A DNA stretch of 64,000 nt, from positions 19,404,898-19,468,897 of the forward strand of contig NC_092577.1 in NCBI RefSeq assembly GCF_037975245.1, given 5' to 3'. The position numbers were made by a program, and so were the translations under genes. Shown here in pieces: positions 22,640 to 34,338 of this stretch. Source of the stretch: Apostichopus japonicus. Its lineage: Eukaryota; Echinodermata; Holothuroidea; Aspidochirotida; Stichopodidae. Every line of letters begins with the position of its first letter. Positions within the stretch are counted from its first letter, which is position 1. Below the pieces are notes generated by a model. That model was not told the DNA's origin. It saw only the letters and a list, made by a program, of their open reading frames with translations, and did not search any database.

Positions 22640-23703
22640 CTACGAAGACGACGATTCCGTAAGCTTCAAGCGCGCCCTAGACGACATATCGTCGTCCGAG
22701 TCGTCACTTGAAGCCGACCTTTTAAGAGAGGGTTCCCCTATTTCGTCGTACCAGCTCGTCCCAGTGGCACGTTTCGGCTCGCCGATTCACCGGAGTCGCT
22801 GTCAGACAGAACCTCCGGAGAATCGATCACCACCGATTCTCCGTCAGACAAAGCCTCCGGATCTGGCGATACCGGCGGCGGACTGGGGACGGAACTGGAC
22901 GAGTTGATGGGGGAAGCTGGTGGAGACTTTCTCGGTGCGGGCACGGGGTTGGGGTCTGCAACGACGGGGGAGGGTGAACCAGGTGCAGGGGAGGGTAAAA
23001 TCCCACCAGATTCCCCCTCTTCTCGTGAAGTAGTAGGTGCGTCGGAACTTGACTTACCCCCACTCTTAGTCCTAGAGACATAAGAGGAGGGACAAGCTCG
23101 AAAGACATGTCCCTCCTTCCCACATAGTGAGCACACAACCTCGTTTGGGCAAGCGGTGCTATCATGCCCAAGACGAAGGCAGCGCCCACATTTCTTGTTT
23201 GGGCAGCCCTTGTCTTCGTGCCCGGTCTCCCCACACCTGAAGCAGGTACGGGGCTGACCGGGATACCGCACGTGGGCTTTATGCCCTGCTATAAACAGGA
23301 AGGAGGGAATGTCCTGTTTCAGGTCGATCCGAACCTGTCGGTGCCCGTTCAACACCCCAAGGGGCTTGTGCATAGGAGCACATTTTGGCAGCCTTGACAG
23401 CCCCGAACCGACCCAAAACCGTTACGACAAGTTCCTGCCGCACCTCTAGTCCTACGTATGGAGTAACTGTCATCCCCTCGACGTTACTCAGCAACGTGAC
23501 ACCTTTCTGACGGGCCACGTCACTGGTAAAACGTAAATCGTACGTATTACGAATTTACGACCCTGGAGAGCTTGCAAAGCATCAACCTCTCCAGGCACAA
23601 CAACACCCTTGCTCTTCAAAATACTAAAAACTTGCACCGGTGGAACAGCTTGTTCACCGGTGAACGACAACTTAACTATCCGAGAATCACGGCGCGATGC
23701 CAT
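22640..23703 (-). pseudogene. LINE ORF1 with three CCHC knuckles (copy C)
   Basis: Starts at ATG 23703-23701 (MASRRDSRIVKLSFTGEQ). It contains three zinc knuckles, CFRCGETGHEDKGC, CGRCLRLGHDSTAC and CSLCGKEGHVFRAC, then a proline/serine-rich acidic tail (ESVVIDSPEVLSDSD) and a conserved C-terminal segment (SWYDEIGEPSLKRSASSDD) ending at 22640. At least three frame changes are needed (near 23550, 23380 and 22750). The stop lies 18 bp before the ORF2 start, so ORF2 was probably reached by reinitiation or a similar mechanism. Confidence 0.88.
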
Positions 23704-23922
23704 GATACCGAAGGTGGCTAGGCCACAGGGGAGTAACACAAAACAAACAAAAGACAGGATAGTGAAACAACAAACGATATACGAACTGAGGAAAACACAC
23801 AAACACAAGCTATCACACCCGCCTGGCGGGAAGTTTAGCACAGCACAGTACAATAACAGCTGTAACAGATAAAGAGCGAGAGCGAAAACACGTCCGCACT
23901 CCACGAAAGCCAACTTTCACAG

Positions 23923-24529
23923 TTGCACATGATGTAGGTCAAACACTTACCAAGCAAGTAAAGGCGAGGGACACTTTCAACAGATGGATTAAAAATCACT
24001 GTTAACAAAAATCTGAAAATATCATTTTACTCCAATAAAGTTAAGGCAAGTTAATGGATGAAACATGAATGGCAATATTATTAGTACCGCACAATAATTC
24101 AAAGTTAAGGGCAATGAAAAAGAAAACATAAATTTGAGTTTAAGAAGAAAGCAAACTTTTGAAGTAAACACTTTGATATTACGCATTCAAAAGAAATAGC
24201 TATATTATGATATACCAAGTAAACATGTTCATGAAAACAATGTTTTCATGTATTGCTGTGGCAAGTAAGAAAGGAACTTATATCTGTTAAAACAATATAA
24301 ATGTTTGTTTTCTCAATAATTATAGGAAAATAAAAGTAACAGCTCAATAGAAAAAAGTTATTCAAAAGTTAGCATTACCAACTTTTGTAGTCTGCAATTC
24401 TGCATGCTAGGCAGACAGTAACCTTTTGGAGGGAATTAATCAGACTTCCAAAAAACCTATTTACCTACAAAACATGTATTTGTTAATGCATATTTATACT
24501 CGAACACATATGTGACGACAATATACTGT
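23923..24529. other. Intergenic, nothing recognised
   Basis: AT-rich DNA between the LINE and the degenerate tandem units; no exon or repeat is supported. Confidence 0.45.
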
Positions 24530-24990
24530 CTATTCTGGAGTTTGAATAAATATCTGAATACTGTTTAATGGCATTTATACATACTGATTACTAGAAATGT
24601 TAGTTCTTTAAAAGAAGCAAAATTGGAAAGATGACTTTGCCAAGTCCAAGTCAACATGAGTCTATAATAGTGTTGGTTAAACCACTTACAAGTCAAAACT
24701 GTCCAGAAGATCTCCATTGAAAACTTCAGTTGTAAGTGACAGCAACATACTTTCCATTTCCTGAATTTGAATAAAAAACTAAATACCATTTAATGGTAAA
24801 CAATAACTGTTAAATACCAAATAATAATATGGGTTTAATCCCACTCTGAAAAAAGAACTGTCTGGAAACATTCCTCTGAAAAGTGAACTTGTAAGTGACA
24901 GCATTGCATATGCTGTCATTTTGAATGAAACTAAAGACTGCTTAATGGCAAGCAATAACCGTTGAAAACAAATAATATGATACTAATGTT
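24530..24990. repeat. Degenerate ~160-bp tandem units downstream of the BEN pseudogene
   Basis: TTTGAATAAA..CT.AATAC..TTTAATGG (24543, 24767) and TTTTGAATGAAACTAAAGACTGCTTAATGG-like sequence (24922) recur. CTTGTAAGTGACAGCA-like words recur at 24730 and 24890. The divergence suggests an old array, possibly within the 3' UTR of the minus-strand BEN gene copy. Confidence 0.45.
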
Positions 24991-27029
24991 TCAAGGCCTT
25001 TGTTTTACGATTGATGTCAGCTTCTCGCATATGTATTTGCTGAACCTTTCAGCTTCCTCAGTAAATTGCAGCATTCTTTCAAACGTTCCAAGAAGTGTGC
25101 TGCAAGAAACAAAGTGAATGAACACTTAAGAATTGATTTATCATGATTGACAGTAACAGTTTGATCCTTAGACTGAAAAAATCTCTTGTATTGCTAGATG
25201 AGTGCTTTCATGGTAAGTTAAGTTGAAACTTTCCAAGGGTTTAGAATGTCTCACGATATTTATCTCTGTTGGTATCCAACCTGAATGGACTGGCAATCAC
25301 AGTGTAACCAAGAACATTCTTTTGTCTCAAATCCAAAGGGACAACCTTCCCACCTAATTGAAAGATGTACTTTCAAGTTGAACCAACAATGGATTCTTGA
25401 ATTTTGACAATCACAAAGTTCTGAAACCCTCCAGGGGCAAAATATACACCATGATTTAAAGCAACTTTCTTTTTTGGAGTTATAGCATTGACAAGCATTG
25501 TGGAGTTACACCTCTAGTGACCATGAACTTATAACAACATAAAGGTAGTATGCTTACCAACAGCAATGAACATAATTGTACAAACTTGAAATTTCAAGTG
25601 AGGTTATGCATGCAATCTAATCAGTCATACTAAGTCATCAGCTTGTAATATAAATGGTTACTTGTTGGAAAGCTTTTCATAATGACTAACCTTTCATAGC
25701 ATTAACCTTCGCGGGAGACAATGGCGGTTTTGCATCTCTGTCACTGTTGAATCTTGGGCAAGCTTTCCCAACGAGTTTCGTTTTAAAGTGTTGGTACCCC
25801 AAATCGACGTAAAGTCTTCACGAGTGTTTCTCTTAAATACATATGGCCTCCCACTTGTCTTCAGGAAGCCAAAAATCTTCACCATTATTGACCTGTGAAC
25901 AGAAAATATAAAATATACACATGTAAGCATAGATACAGATATAGCACATGACATTATCATAAACATACATTTACATTTTATAACATAGTGGGAGGTTAAC
26001 ATTTAAATGTAGGTCCCTCAAATTATAAGCCAGGAATAGCAGCTTAACCAAATAATTATTACCTGTGACAGCTTAGAGAGTACTGCCCATGTTTTTTGGC
26101 ATTGCCCCTTTGTTTTGAACTTGTGGGAGTGGTTTCAGTCCTGGACCGACCGTTTAACGGGAGACCGTTCCTGGTCGGTAGGACAGGGTTTTGTTTTGTA
26201 TGGATTAGATCCTCCAGTTTGTTCTGTTGCTGTGTTGCAGCGTATTATTTATGTTTGTTCTGTTGTAAAAAAACTTATTTGGAGGAATAGATGTGATGTT
26301 GTTTTTAGGGGGAAATTTGCCAGTTGGCAGGCAGTCCTGGAGGCGGTGAAGTCTGACATTCGCCTTCAGGTTGAAGGCGATTTTCGCCGTCTATCTAGGG
26401 CTGCCTTTTTTGGACGGTGGTGTGCTGGGGAAGGGTGTTTTGTTTCGCTGCGTGCTGGTCGTCCTTTTGTAGTTTTTTAATATTTCAGTGGGGGGTGGGG
26501 CGTTTTGTCTCTGCAGGTCGGTGAGCGTATGTACTTTTTTTTTGGCTCGCTTGACCCGAGGTTCGTTTGTAAGAATGGGATGGTTTGGTAGTGCCGTTTG
26601 GCCGTGACGTTTTGTATCCCGTATGACGGGTCACGTAAAAAGCACAATAATTATTACCTTTGCACGGCAAAACACCAAGCTTAAAAATGTTAATAATCAT
26701 CCCAAATCTACAATTTGGCCAAACTTATGAAGCTTGCACGTAAAAGATGTACCAGCCTATTTTTTTAAACAGGATATCAAAAGTACCTTTAATATCATTA
26801 TACAATTGGGTACAATAGTTAAACTCACTCTTCCATCTTTTTTCTCTATGGCACTTGTTCCTTTGCTTTTTGGACTCTCGGATAAACTATTTTGTCCTAC
26901 AAAGGATACAAATATATCATCTTAAAACATTGTCTTTAGGCTGTTCTCTTCTGTTGTTGCCTCCACACTGGTGTTGTACATCGCAGGAAACCACGCCCTT
27001 GACCTGGATATTCGGCTTTTCAATTCTTC
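24991..27029 (-). pseudogene. Partial, decayed BEN-domain gene (copy 1)
   Basis: Four exons on the minus strand align with the copy at 37.8-41.4 kb or with BEN proteins. Exon a (27029 to about 26940) encodes SRSRAWFPAMYNTSVEATT. Exon b (26896-26829) encodes GQNSLSESPKSKGTSAIEK and has GTGAGT. Exon c (25892-25691) begins VNNGEDFWLPEDKW and ends VGKACPRFNSDRDAKPPLSP, the hallmark second half of a BEN domain, but has two in-frame stops. Exon d (25099-24991) ends YICEKLTSIVKQRP-stop after a frameshift. The coiled-coil exon present in the other copy is absent. BEN domains bind DNA and act in transcriptional repression or chromatin. A young LINE piece sits in the intron between exons b and c. Confidence 0.75.
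26065..26645 (+). mobile_element. 5'-truncated LINE alpha insertion (copy F) with target duplication
   Basis: 581 bp corresponding to the last part of ORF2 and the 3' UTR, ending CACGTAAAAAGCAC. It is flanked by AATAATTATTACCT at 26051-26064 and 26646-26659. It differs from the same segment of copy D at only a handful of bases. This is a classic 5'-truncated product of target-primed reverse transcription, inserted in an intron of the BEN pseudogene. Confidence 0.93.
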
Positions 27030-27397
27030 CTGGAAATAGTAAACAGCAAAGCAGAAGTAATCATGATTTGAAGAAAATTAAATAATGTGGTTACCACAAA
27101 GTGATGTGAGATTTGCTTCCACAATAGTCTCAAAAAACAATCCCAAAGTTTGAAGCAGACTGTATAAAGCTGAACATTTGAACCATCGTGTCATCATCAT
27201 TGCAACCACAATCAAATGCCCAGACTACAGACATAATAAAACATAGGCTACATCATTGTTTGTTTTTATGATGTAAAATGATAACATTTTAAACAAACAC
27301 AAATGCACTAAGCCAACTTATTTGTGGGCCTAGTTGTTTTTAGTTGTTATTTTGCTTGCTCACTTAACAAGTCTCTTTAGACCTAGGCTAGAGAAGA
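27030..27397. other. Spacer upstream of the BEN pseudogene
   Basis: No exon or repeat recognised. The homologous 5' exon of the BEN gene (seen in the other copy) is not found here; a LINE begins at about 27398. Confidence 0.4.
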
Positions 27398-30300
27398 AGA
27401 TGAAGATGTCCCTCTATGGGCTTATGAGTGGGGTGGTGAGCTGCATGCTTCGTTTGGTTCGTCTTCATCCTGTGGCACTGTCATCCTTCTGTCAGCTCGT
27501 CAGGCGGGTTGTGCCACTAGGGTGGAGACGGATCACGAGGGCCGATTGGTTTGCATTCTATTCAAGTATCCACAGGGTAACATCGCCATTTGCAATGTGT
27601 ATGCTCCCAATCGGCCTTCTGCTAGACGAGATTTTTTGAACACGCTGCCTTCCTTTGTTCCTGGTAGTGCGCCGTGTGTCATGGTCGGAGACTTTAACTG
27701 TGTCCCAGACTCGGGTCTTGACAGACTCGGAACTTCTGTGTCTGCAAGTCCCGACGCTGGGATCACAGAATTGGACAGATTCACTTCGGCACACCTTTTA
27801 GCCGATGTCTGGAGGCATATGCACCCGTGTAGTACGGTGTATACGTGGGTGAGGCCTAACGGAGAAGATGCCTCCAGGATAGATCGAGTGTATGCGCCCG
27901 TAAGTTTTACATTTTCGGGTTGCGAGACGCTCAGCTGTCCGCTCTCTGACCATGACACTGTAGTAGCACGTTTTGTTTTGCCTTCCATTTTCCCCATCGG
28001 GCGGGGCCTATGGAAGCTTAACTGTCGGATTCTTGGCGAGGCAGAGTTCCGCCAGGGTTTCGAGACCAGGTACAAAGGATGGCAAACATTGAAGCCGGCC
28101 TTTGTTTCTACATCCCAATGGTGGGATGAGGTCAAGTTGCGCATCAAACGCTACGCAATTCAGTATTGCGTGACCCGCGCACGGCGTCGAAGAGAAAAAT
28201 TCTCGAAGCTGTGCGCGGAGGTGAAGTTTGGCGACCCTTCGGCAGTCATCGCTTTGCAGACTTATCTCGATGAAAAGTACCACGGTGCCCGCGTCAGGGC
28301 CCGTGTCGAAGCGGTGGAAGCCGAGGAGCGCCCTTCACTGAGGTTTTACCAGTCCGTTAGCTCATCGGCAGGTGACAGACGCGTCCCGTCTGTACGCGCT
28401 ACTGATGGGACCGTGGTTAGTGACCCTCACGGCATTGTCCGCGTATATAAAGAGTACTATTCGAGTTTGTTTACGCGTGGCAATGTCGACTTGTCGGCAC
28501 AGGCTGATTTATTGAGGGGAATCTCAAAAACCGTTCCCCACGATGTCAATGATATTTTGGGGGGCGAAATAACCACTGTTGAGCTTTGGAAGGCGCTTTC
28601 GAAGATGAAGAATGACAAGTCCCCGGGTTCGGACGGGCTTCCGAGGGAGTTCTACCGAACCTTCTGGGCAATAATAGGACCCGACATCAGAGCCGTCTTC
28701 GAGGACGCCTTCCAAAACGGACTGTTAAACCAAAGTCAACGTCTGGGCATGATTACTTTGCTGCCCAAGTCTGGGGACCCCTTGGATCCCCGTAACAAGC
28801 GTCCGATCACCTTGTTAAATGTGGACTACAAGTTGCTGGCTAAGGCTTTGTGCAACCGCCTTGCACTGGCTATGCCGCATCTTGTGGGTGATCTCCAGAC
28901 TTGTGCAGTGAAGGGTCATTGCATCCAGCAGAACTTGTGGTTGATGCGCGACTTGACCGACTTTGTTATTGAGCGTGATTTGCCATGTGCATTGGTGTCT
29001 CTGGACCAGCAGAAGGCCTTTGACATGGTGGATCGCGGTTTTTTAATGAATGTATTGGAGACGTTTCAGTTGCACCCAAATTTTCGTAAATGGATTTCTG
29101 TTTTGTATCAGGAAAGTTTCAGTTCTGTTATCGTAAATGGGTTTTGTTCGGAGGTTTTTAACGTAGAGAGGGGGGTGCGCCAGGGGTGCCCTCTGTCTCC
29201 ATTACTTTGTTTTGTTTAGCGAGTCCCTCTCTCGTCTTTTGGAAAGGGACTCCAGACTTGTTCCATTCGTTGTGCCAGGGGGTGCCAAAGTGAAATGCGC
29301 TCAATATGCAGATGACGTGACATGTGTTGTTTCGAGTCTGGGCTCCTTTCGCGCACTCTCGCAGGATTTATCTATTTTCGAGAGAGCTACCGGGGCGAAG
29401 TTGAATCCAGAAAAGACAAAGGGCCTTCGTCTTGGTAGCTGGAGATACAGAGACTTACCATTCGGTGCGTCGTGGTCGGATCAGAATATCAAAATTAATG
29501 GTATATGGTTCGGCTACGATGCACCTGGTGATGTCACCTGGAGCGAGAGGGCTGAGGTATTTGAGAGCAGGCTCGAAACCTTTGGCACCCGCTGGCTTTC
29601 GATCCTAGGGAAAGTCACCGTAGTTAATCGTTTTGTTTCGCCCATCTTGTGGTACCCGGGCGCGGTGTATCCAATTCCGCGTCGCGTCGTAGTGCGGTTG
29701 GAGAGAGCGATATTTTCATTTATTTGGTCGGGTGGTACAGAGCTTGTGAAAAGGGCGGTAATGTACCAAAAACTGGAGAAGGGTGGGTTAGGGGTTGTTC
29801 ATCTGGGAAGTAAGTTAACTTGTTTGTTATTTAAGCAGTTGTTTGTAGCGGTAACTGACCCAGGGTTGCCTTGTTCATATTTTGTACGTTTTTGGGGCGG
29901 TTTGCACCTGCGTCGATGGGTCCCGGCGCTGTTTAGCAACAGAGAACCGCATAGTAGTACTCCAAACAGGGTGGTGCGTGTCTTTTGCTCCGCTCTGATT
30001 GAGTTGCCCCCTGTTGACCTGTCACAGCCGGCCCTCGTTCACAGTTCGTTGCGGGATAGGGCCTTGAATGCAATTTTTGTACAGGGACGTCATCCTGTCG
30101 AAGTATGGCGTTCGGTGCATTCAAGGCTGAATGGTTGCAGGCTCCGTGACCTTGCATGGAGAATTGCACACGGTGCCTTGGTGACCAATCTGAAAAGGTA
30201 TCACTGGCGATTGGGTGATGGACTGTGCCCGAGGACCGGCTGTGACAGCTTAGAGAGTACTGCCCATGTTTTTTGGCATTGCCCCTTTGTTTTGAACTTG

Positions 30301-30657
30301 TGGGAGTGGTTTCAGTCCTGGACCGACCGTTTAACGGGAGACCGTTCCTGGTCGGTAGGACAGGGTTTTGTCTTGTATGGATTAGATCCTCCAGTTTGTT
30401 CCGTTGCTGTGTTGCAGCGTATTATTTATGTTTGTTCTGTTGTAAAAAAACTTATTTGGAGGAATAGATGTGATGTTGTTTTTAGGGGGAAATTTGCCAG
30501 TTGGCAGGCAGTCCTGGAGGCGGTGAAGTCTGACATTCGCCTTCAGGTTGAAGGCGATTTTCGCCGTTTATCTAGGGCTGCCTTTTTTGGACGCTGGTGT
30601 GCTGGGGAAGGGTGTTTTGTTTCGCTGCGTGCTGGTCGTCCTTTTGTAGTTTTTTAA
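27398..30657 (+). pseudogene. LINE ORF2, nearly intact except for one 2-bp deletion (copy D)
   Basis: Open from the truncated start through the endonuclease motifs (MVGDFNCVPDSGLDR, IDRVYAPV, LSDHDTVVARF), linker and RT (NDKSPGSDGLPREFYR, LNVDYKLLAKALCNRL, SLDQQKAFDMVDRG, GVRQGCPLSPLL). Loss of AT at about 29212 shifts the frame; the second part carries AQYADDVTCVV, the thumb region and the zf-RVT-like C-terminus (CPRTGCDSLES...HVFWHCPF), ending TAA 30655-30657. Roughly 1,085 codons are present out of an expected 1,130 or so. One small deletion in so long a frame suggests a young insertion. Confidence 0.92.
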
Positions 30658-30823
30658 TATTTCAGTGGGGGGTTGGGCGTTTTGTCTCTGCAGGTCGGTG
30701 AGCGTATGTACTTTTTTTGGCTCGCTTGACCTGAGGTTCGTTTGTAAGAATGGGATGGTTTGGTAGTGCCGTTTGGCCGTGACGTTTTGTATCCCGTATG
30801 ACGGGTCACGTAAAAAGCACCAG
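27398..30823 (+). mobile_element. 5'-truncated Tx1-like LINE alpha (copy D)
   Basis: Begins inside the ORF2 endonuclease (EDVPLWAYEW) and runs to the standard 3' terminus CACGTAAAAAGCAC at 30823. ORF1 and about the first 45 residues of ORF2 are missing. No convincing target duplication was found. This is the best-preserved ORF2 in the window. Confidence 0.92.
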
Positions 30824-31816
30824 TACTTTGTCACACTAAGTTTGTCTTTTGGTCGTTTTGATTTAGTGTTACTAGTGGTAGTAAATAATACTGGTGACTA
30901 GCCAACATAATTTATTCAGCCTACTGTAACTGTAAGTTTGAAGGTCTAGCTTTGCTTTTTTTCAATATCACATACCCTACCCATTTAGATTCACATGGGA
31001 AATTACCAAAAAAATTACCAAATGAGTGTAGGCTTCAAGTAAACTATTGAGACTTAGTGCCAGCATTTGTTTGCAAATAAATTAGAACATCATGTGCCAC
31101 TGTTCGATCTAGTCCAATACACACATAACACAATGTTAATTGGTGTTTGCACTGCAGAATGCACTGCAGTACCCAGTAGAAGCCTAGGCTACTCACTGTC
31201 ATTGCAGTTGTGTATTGCGAATCGCCAGCCTAACAACGGTTACACGTACTGCGTAGCGTAACACTAACCATAATACTTGTGTAAATAACAATTAACTTAG
31301 TTTTACCTCCAAGTTTAAGGAATAACATGTAGGCCGTTGATGGCGGTTAATACTTCCATTCTTCTATAGACCTTCTTGGGTGAGTGAATATGGTGTTGAA
31401 GTCAAAGGTCAACTTAAACCTCGTGCAAAATGTGATTATCAGATTTGGAGAAAATTGTCTTTGGCCTCCCAGTTTCAGAGTTTCGTGTCAGTGAATATTG
31501 TAAATACAATTAATTAATAAATTTAAAATTGAAACAATAAATAAGAAGGTATTGAATCATCATAATATTTATACATTAATTGTTGTTATCTTTATCTTCA
31601 TTTGGCAATATGCGTGTTACTTTCATAGACTATGAATCACTGATCTAAATATAGATGCGAGCTCGTCTCAATCACATAAAAATAATGCAGGTGTATGCTA
31701 CGTATTAAATCATATACTATCTTAACCGGAAGGGTAACATCCCCATGTTCCGACGTCTCTATACAGTTCCGACGTCTCTATATTCCGACAATACCAAATA
31801 ATTTTGGACTGATAAT
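30824..31816. other. Intergenic, nothing recognised
   Basis: About 1 kb of AT-rich DNA after LINE copy D. I saw no exon with matching splice signals, no tandem repeat and no element end. Confidence 0.5.
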
Positions 31817-32010
31817 TTTTGATGGGGCTTGTGCGTAGGAGCACATTTTGGTAGCCCTGACAGCCCCAAACCGACCTAACACAGTTGCGACAAGTTCCTG
31901 ACGCACCTCCTAGTCCTACGAGGATGACAGTTACCCATACGGAACGTTCGTATGGAGTAGCTGTCAAACCATCGACACCACTCAGCAACGTGACACCTTT
32001 CTGCCGGGTC

Positions 32011-33544
32011 GCGAATTTTGTTTTTCCCAAACAGGTTTGCAATTATGTGTAAATAGTCGCTCATGATTGGTCGGAGAAGTTATGTCATCACCATAGAAAC
32101 CTTCACTTAGATATACCCGTTCGAAATTACCCGCAGCTTTTCGTAAAAATATGTACATGTGTTTGGATATACGGCGAAAATCACCTTCAATTTCAAGGCG
32201 AATGTCAGACTTCACCGCCTCCAGGACTGCCTGCCAACTGGCGAATTTCCCCCTAAAAACCGCATCACATCTGTTCCGCCAAACATGTTTATTTTCACAA
32301 TAGACCAAATAAAAATAATGCGGTGCAACACAGCAACCGAACAAATTGGAGGGTCTACCCCATATAAAATAATACCCTGTCCTACACGGTCGGTCCAGGT
32401 CTGGAACCACTCCCATAAGTTTAAAACAAAGCAACAGTGCCCAAAAAACATGAGCGGTACTCTCTAAGCTGTCACAGCCAGTCCTTGGTCACAGTCCATC
32501 GCCCAATCGCTCACTAGTATTGTATGATCTACTTTGATCGAAGATTTCTGTGAAGGCATTAATCGATAGCATCGCACAGTGAAAGTTTCGTACAGGGGTA
32601 GTAAAACTGTGTATAGTAAAGGCTTCATAATTGACGCACCTTCAACTATTACTAGCAACGATACAGCAGGCCAGTTAAACTTTTTGCAGTCTAGCAGAAT
32701 TAGATATTTCATGAGTTTGAATCCATTTCAGCTATTTGCCGGCCAAATTGTTGCACTTTCGAAACTTTTAAAACCCTCTCCCCTAGTTTTCCACGTTTTT
32801 TGGGCATTTGGAAATCTTACACCCTAAAAATAACCAACATTACCTCAATATGATAACACTACTCTCTTGGACCTGACCTGTCTGAGCTTAGATGCTCAGG
32901 GCATAACAAACAGCATATAAAGTCAATGGATGTATACTAAGGCCTACACTACAGTTAGCTTATCGACGAATGTGTCAATTTAGGGGTATGAAAGAACTTG
33001 ACACGGCAGATATTTTGTGGTCAAATTCTGCTGAAGTGTATGTTGCATAAGCACAGAACCTTAAATATTTTGAGATCATAACATTTCTGAGGAACTACAC
33101 ATGAAAAACACATACGGTTGAGTGATCTTGATTTTTCCTTGATAGACATCGTTGATCAAATCCTTAAGTGCCTGCCTCAACTATGAGCCCACCATGCTAC
33201 ACAGTGCAGTGACGGTAATATATCATATTGTACACTATACTGTTTTGCGTATATTCATTCAAGACTACTCGCGTCGTGAAGTTGATTTTGGTGTAGGCCT
33301 ACCCATTCCACGAAACGAATTCAATAGAACGGCTGACGAATCTTGGATGACGTAAACACGAACCCGATAGAATGTAGCGTATGATAGGTCAACATGTTAT
33401 CCAAGCATTAAAAGTAAAGTTAGGGCGTTTGCAGGGAAATCAAGAGATTATTAAGTGTCAGCGTGTAACTCAGTGTATGCCTTTATTGATGCTGACGTCA
33501 CGAGCAATCAGATTGGCTGAAAAAAATTGGGGAAAAAAATTTGC
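32011..33544. mobile_element. 1.5-kb insertion with 9-bp target duplication and imperfect inverted ends (MULE-like)
   Basis: The insertion is bounded by TGCCGGGTC at 32002-32010 and 33545-33553. Copy C shows the same LINE site without it, which acts as an empty-site control. The ends are imperfect inverted repeats: GCGAATTTTGTTTTTCCCAA at the left, and GCAAATTTTTTTCCCCAA when the right end is read on the other strand. A 9-bp duplication is typical of Mutator-like elements. It holds no transposase, so it would be non-autonomous. Inside, at about 32166-32513, lies a minus-strand LINE ORF2 C-terminal piece without its 3' end. Confidence 0.5.
32166..32513 (-). mobile_element. Internal LINE ORF2 fragment inside the 1.5-kb insertion
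   Basis: Encodes the VFRGKFASWQAVLEAVKSDI and FGHCCFVLNLWEWFQ-type segments near the ORF2 C-terminus, with frame changes. Both the 3' UTR and the upstream RT part are absent, unlike a normal 5'-truncated insertion, so this piece was probably captured or left by deletion. Confidence 0.75.
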
Positions 33545-33863
33545 TGCCGGGTCACACTGGTCAAACGTAGATCATACGTATTACGACCCTGGAGAGCTTG
33601 CAAAGCATCAACCTCTCCAGGCACAACAACACCCTTACTCTTCAAAATACTAAAAACTTGCACCGGTGGAACCGCTTGTTCACCGGTGAAGGTGAACTTA
33701 ACAATTTTCGAATGCCATGATACCGAAGGTGGCTAGGCCACAGAGGAGTAAGAAACAAACTAAAGATAGGTTGGTTAAACTACAAACGATAAACGATAAC
33801 GATATACGAACTGGCGCACACACGAACACAAGCTGACGAGAAGTATAGCACAGTACAGTGATA

Positions 33864-34071
33864 ATAACTACCAAAGTCCAGTTGGTTGGCATGGAGAATT
33901 CCTTTCTTCCTCAACATATCGAATGCCTTCTCCATTTCCTTTTTGGAAGCCTCAGAGCAGCTTTTACCTCATTTCTACAGAAGGGACACTTTCGATCAGG
34001 CTTCTTATATTTTGATGTTGCTTTCTTGGTTCTCATGTAAGCTGTATCCAATTCTTCGCTGTCGCTATCCT
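33864..34071 (-). other. Short open frame with Cys/Lys-rich segment, unrecognised
   Basis: The minus strand is open here and encodes KKPDRKCPFCRNEVKAALRL after an acidic stretch. CPFC could be half of a zinc site. The frame continues into the adjacent LTR fragment, so its start is not meaningful. Possibly an exon remnant of the CACTA element or another gene; no function is assigned. Confidence 0.25.
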
Positions 34072-34338
34072 TGTAGTGATCATAACCCTTTTGCATAATG
34101 GACTTGCCCACATCCTTGCGTAATCAGCAGTACTCTTCTCGCTATGCATCTTCCAGCGTGACACCACTTGCATGTAAGATTTGATACCGGAGAGATGTAC
34201 TAATCATCAGTCCGCGACTACGAGCCAGTATTCATCGTCGCCGCGAGCTACATAGCCGTTACAGTACTGTATACGCATCGGTAGCGAGCAAGTCAGACCC
34301 TAGCGTATTTACAGGGTTATTACTACTAGCGAGCAATT
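34072..34338 (+). repeat. Partial gypsy LTR (solo fragment)
   Basis: Begins TGTAGTGATCATAACCC, the same start as the 3' LTR at 46526, and follows that LTR with an internal deletion (after GTACTAATCA, resuming at AGTCCGCGACTAC). It stops at GAGCAATT, well before the LTR end. It replaces the 3' end of the CACTA transposase reading frame. Confidence 0.88.

Larger units (their letters stand above)
19110..23915 (-). mobile_element. Near full-length Tx1-like LINE, subfamily alpha (copy C)
   Basis: The 4.8-kb element has a 5' UTR (to about 23704), ORF1 (23703-22640), ORF2 (22621-19396) and a 3' UTR ending CACGTAAAAAGCA with no poly-A. A 7-bp candidate target duplication TTCACAG flanks it at 19103-19109 and 23916-23922. 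The two-ORF layout, AP-endonuclease, RT and C-terminal zinc domain place it with the L1-related Tx1 group. It is the most complete copy in the window, but frameshifts and stops prevent activity. Confidence 0.9.
31817..33863 (-). mobile_element. LINE alpha ORF1/5' UTR fragment (copy G), split by an insertion
   Basis: Two minus-strand pieces, 31817-32010 and 33545-33863, are contiguous in copy C (23354-23870). They cover the 5' UTR and the first part of ORF1 (start at 33718-33716, broken by a small deletion; later part includes RQKGVTLLSGVDGLTATPY). The gap between them is filled by the 1.5-kb insertion at 32011-33544. Confidence 0.8.
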
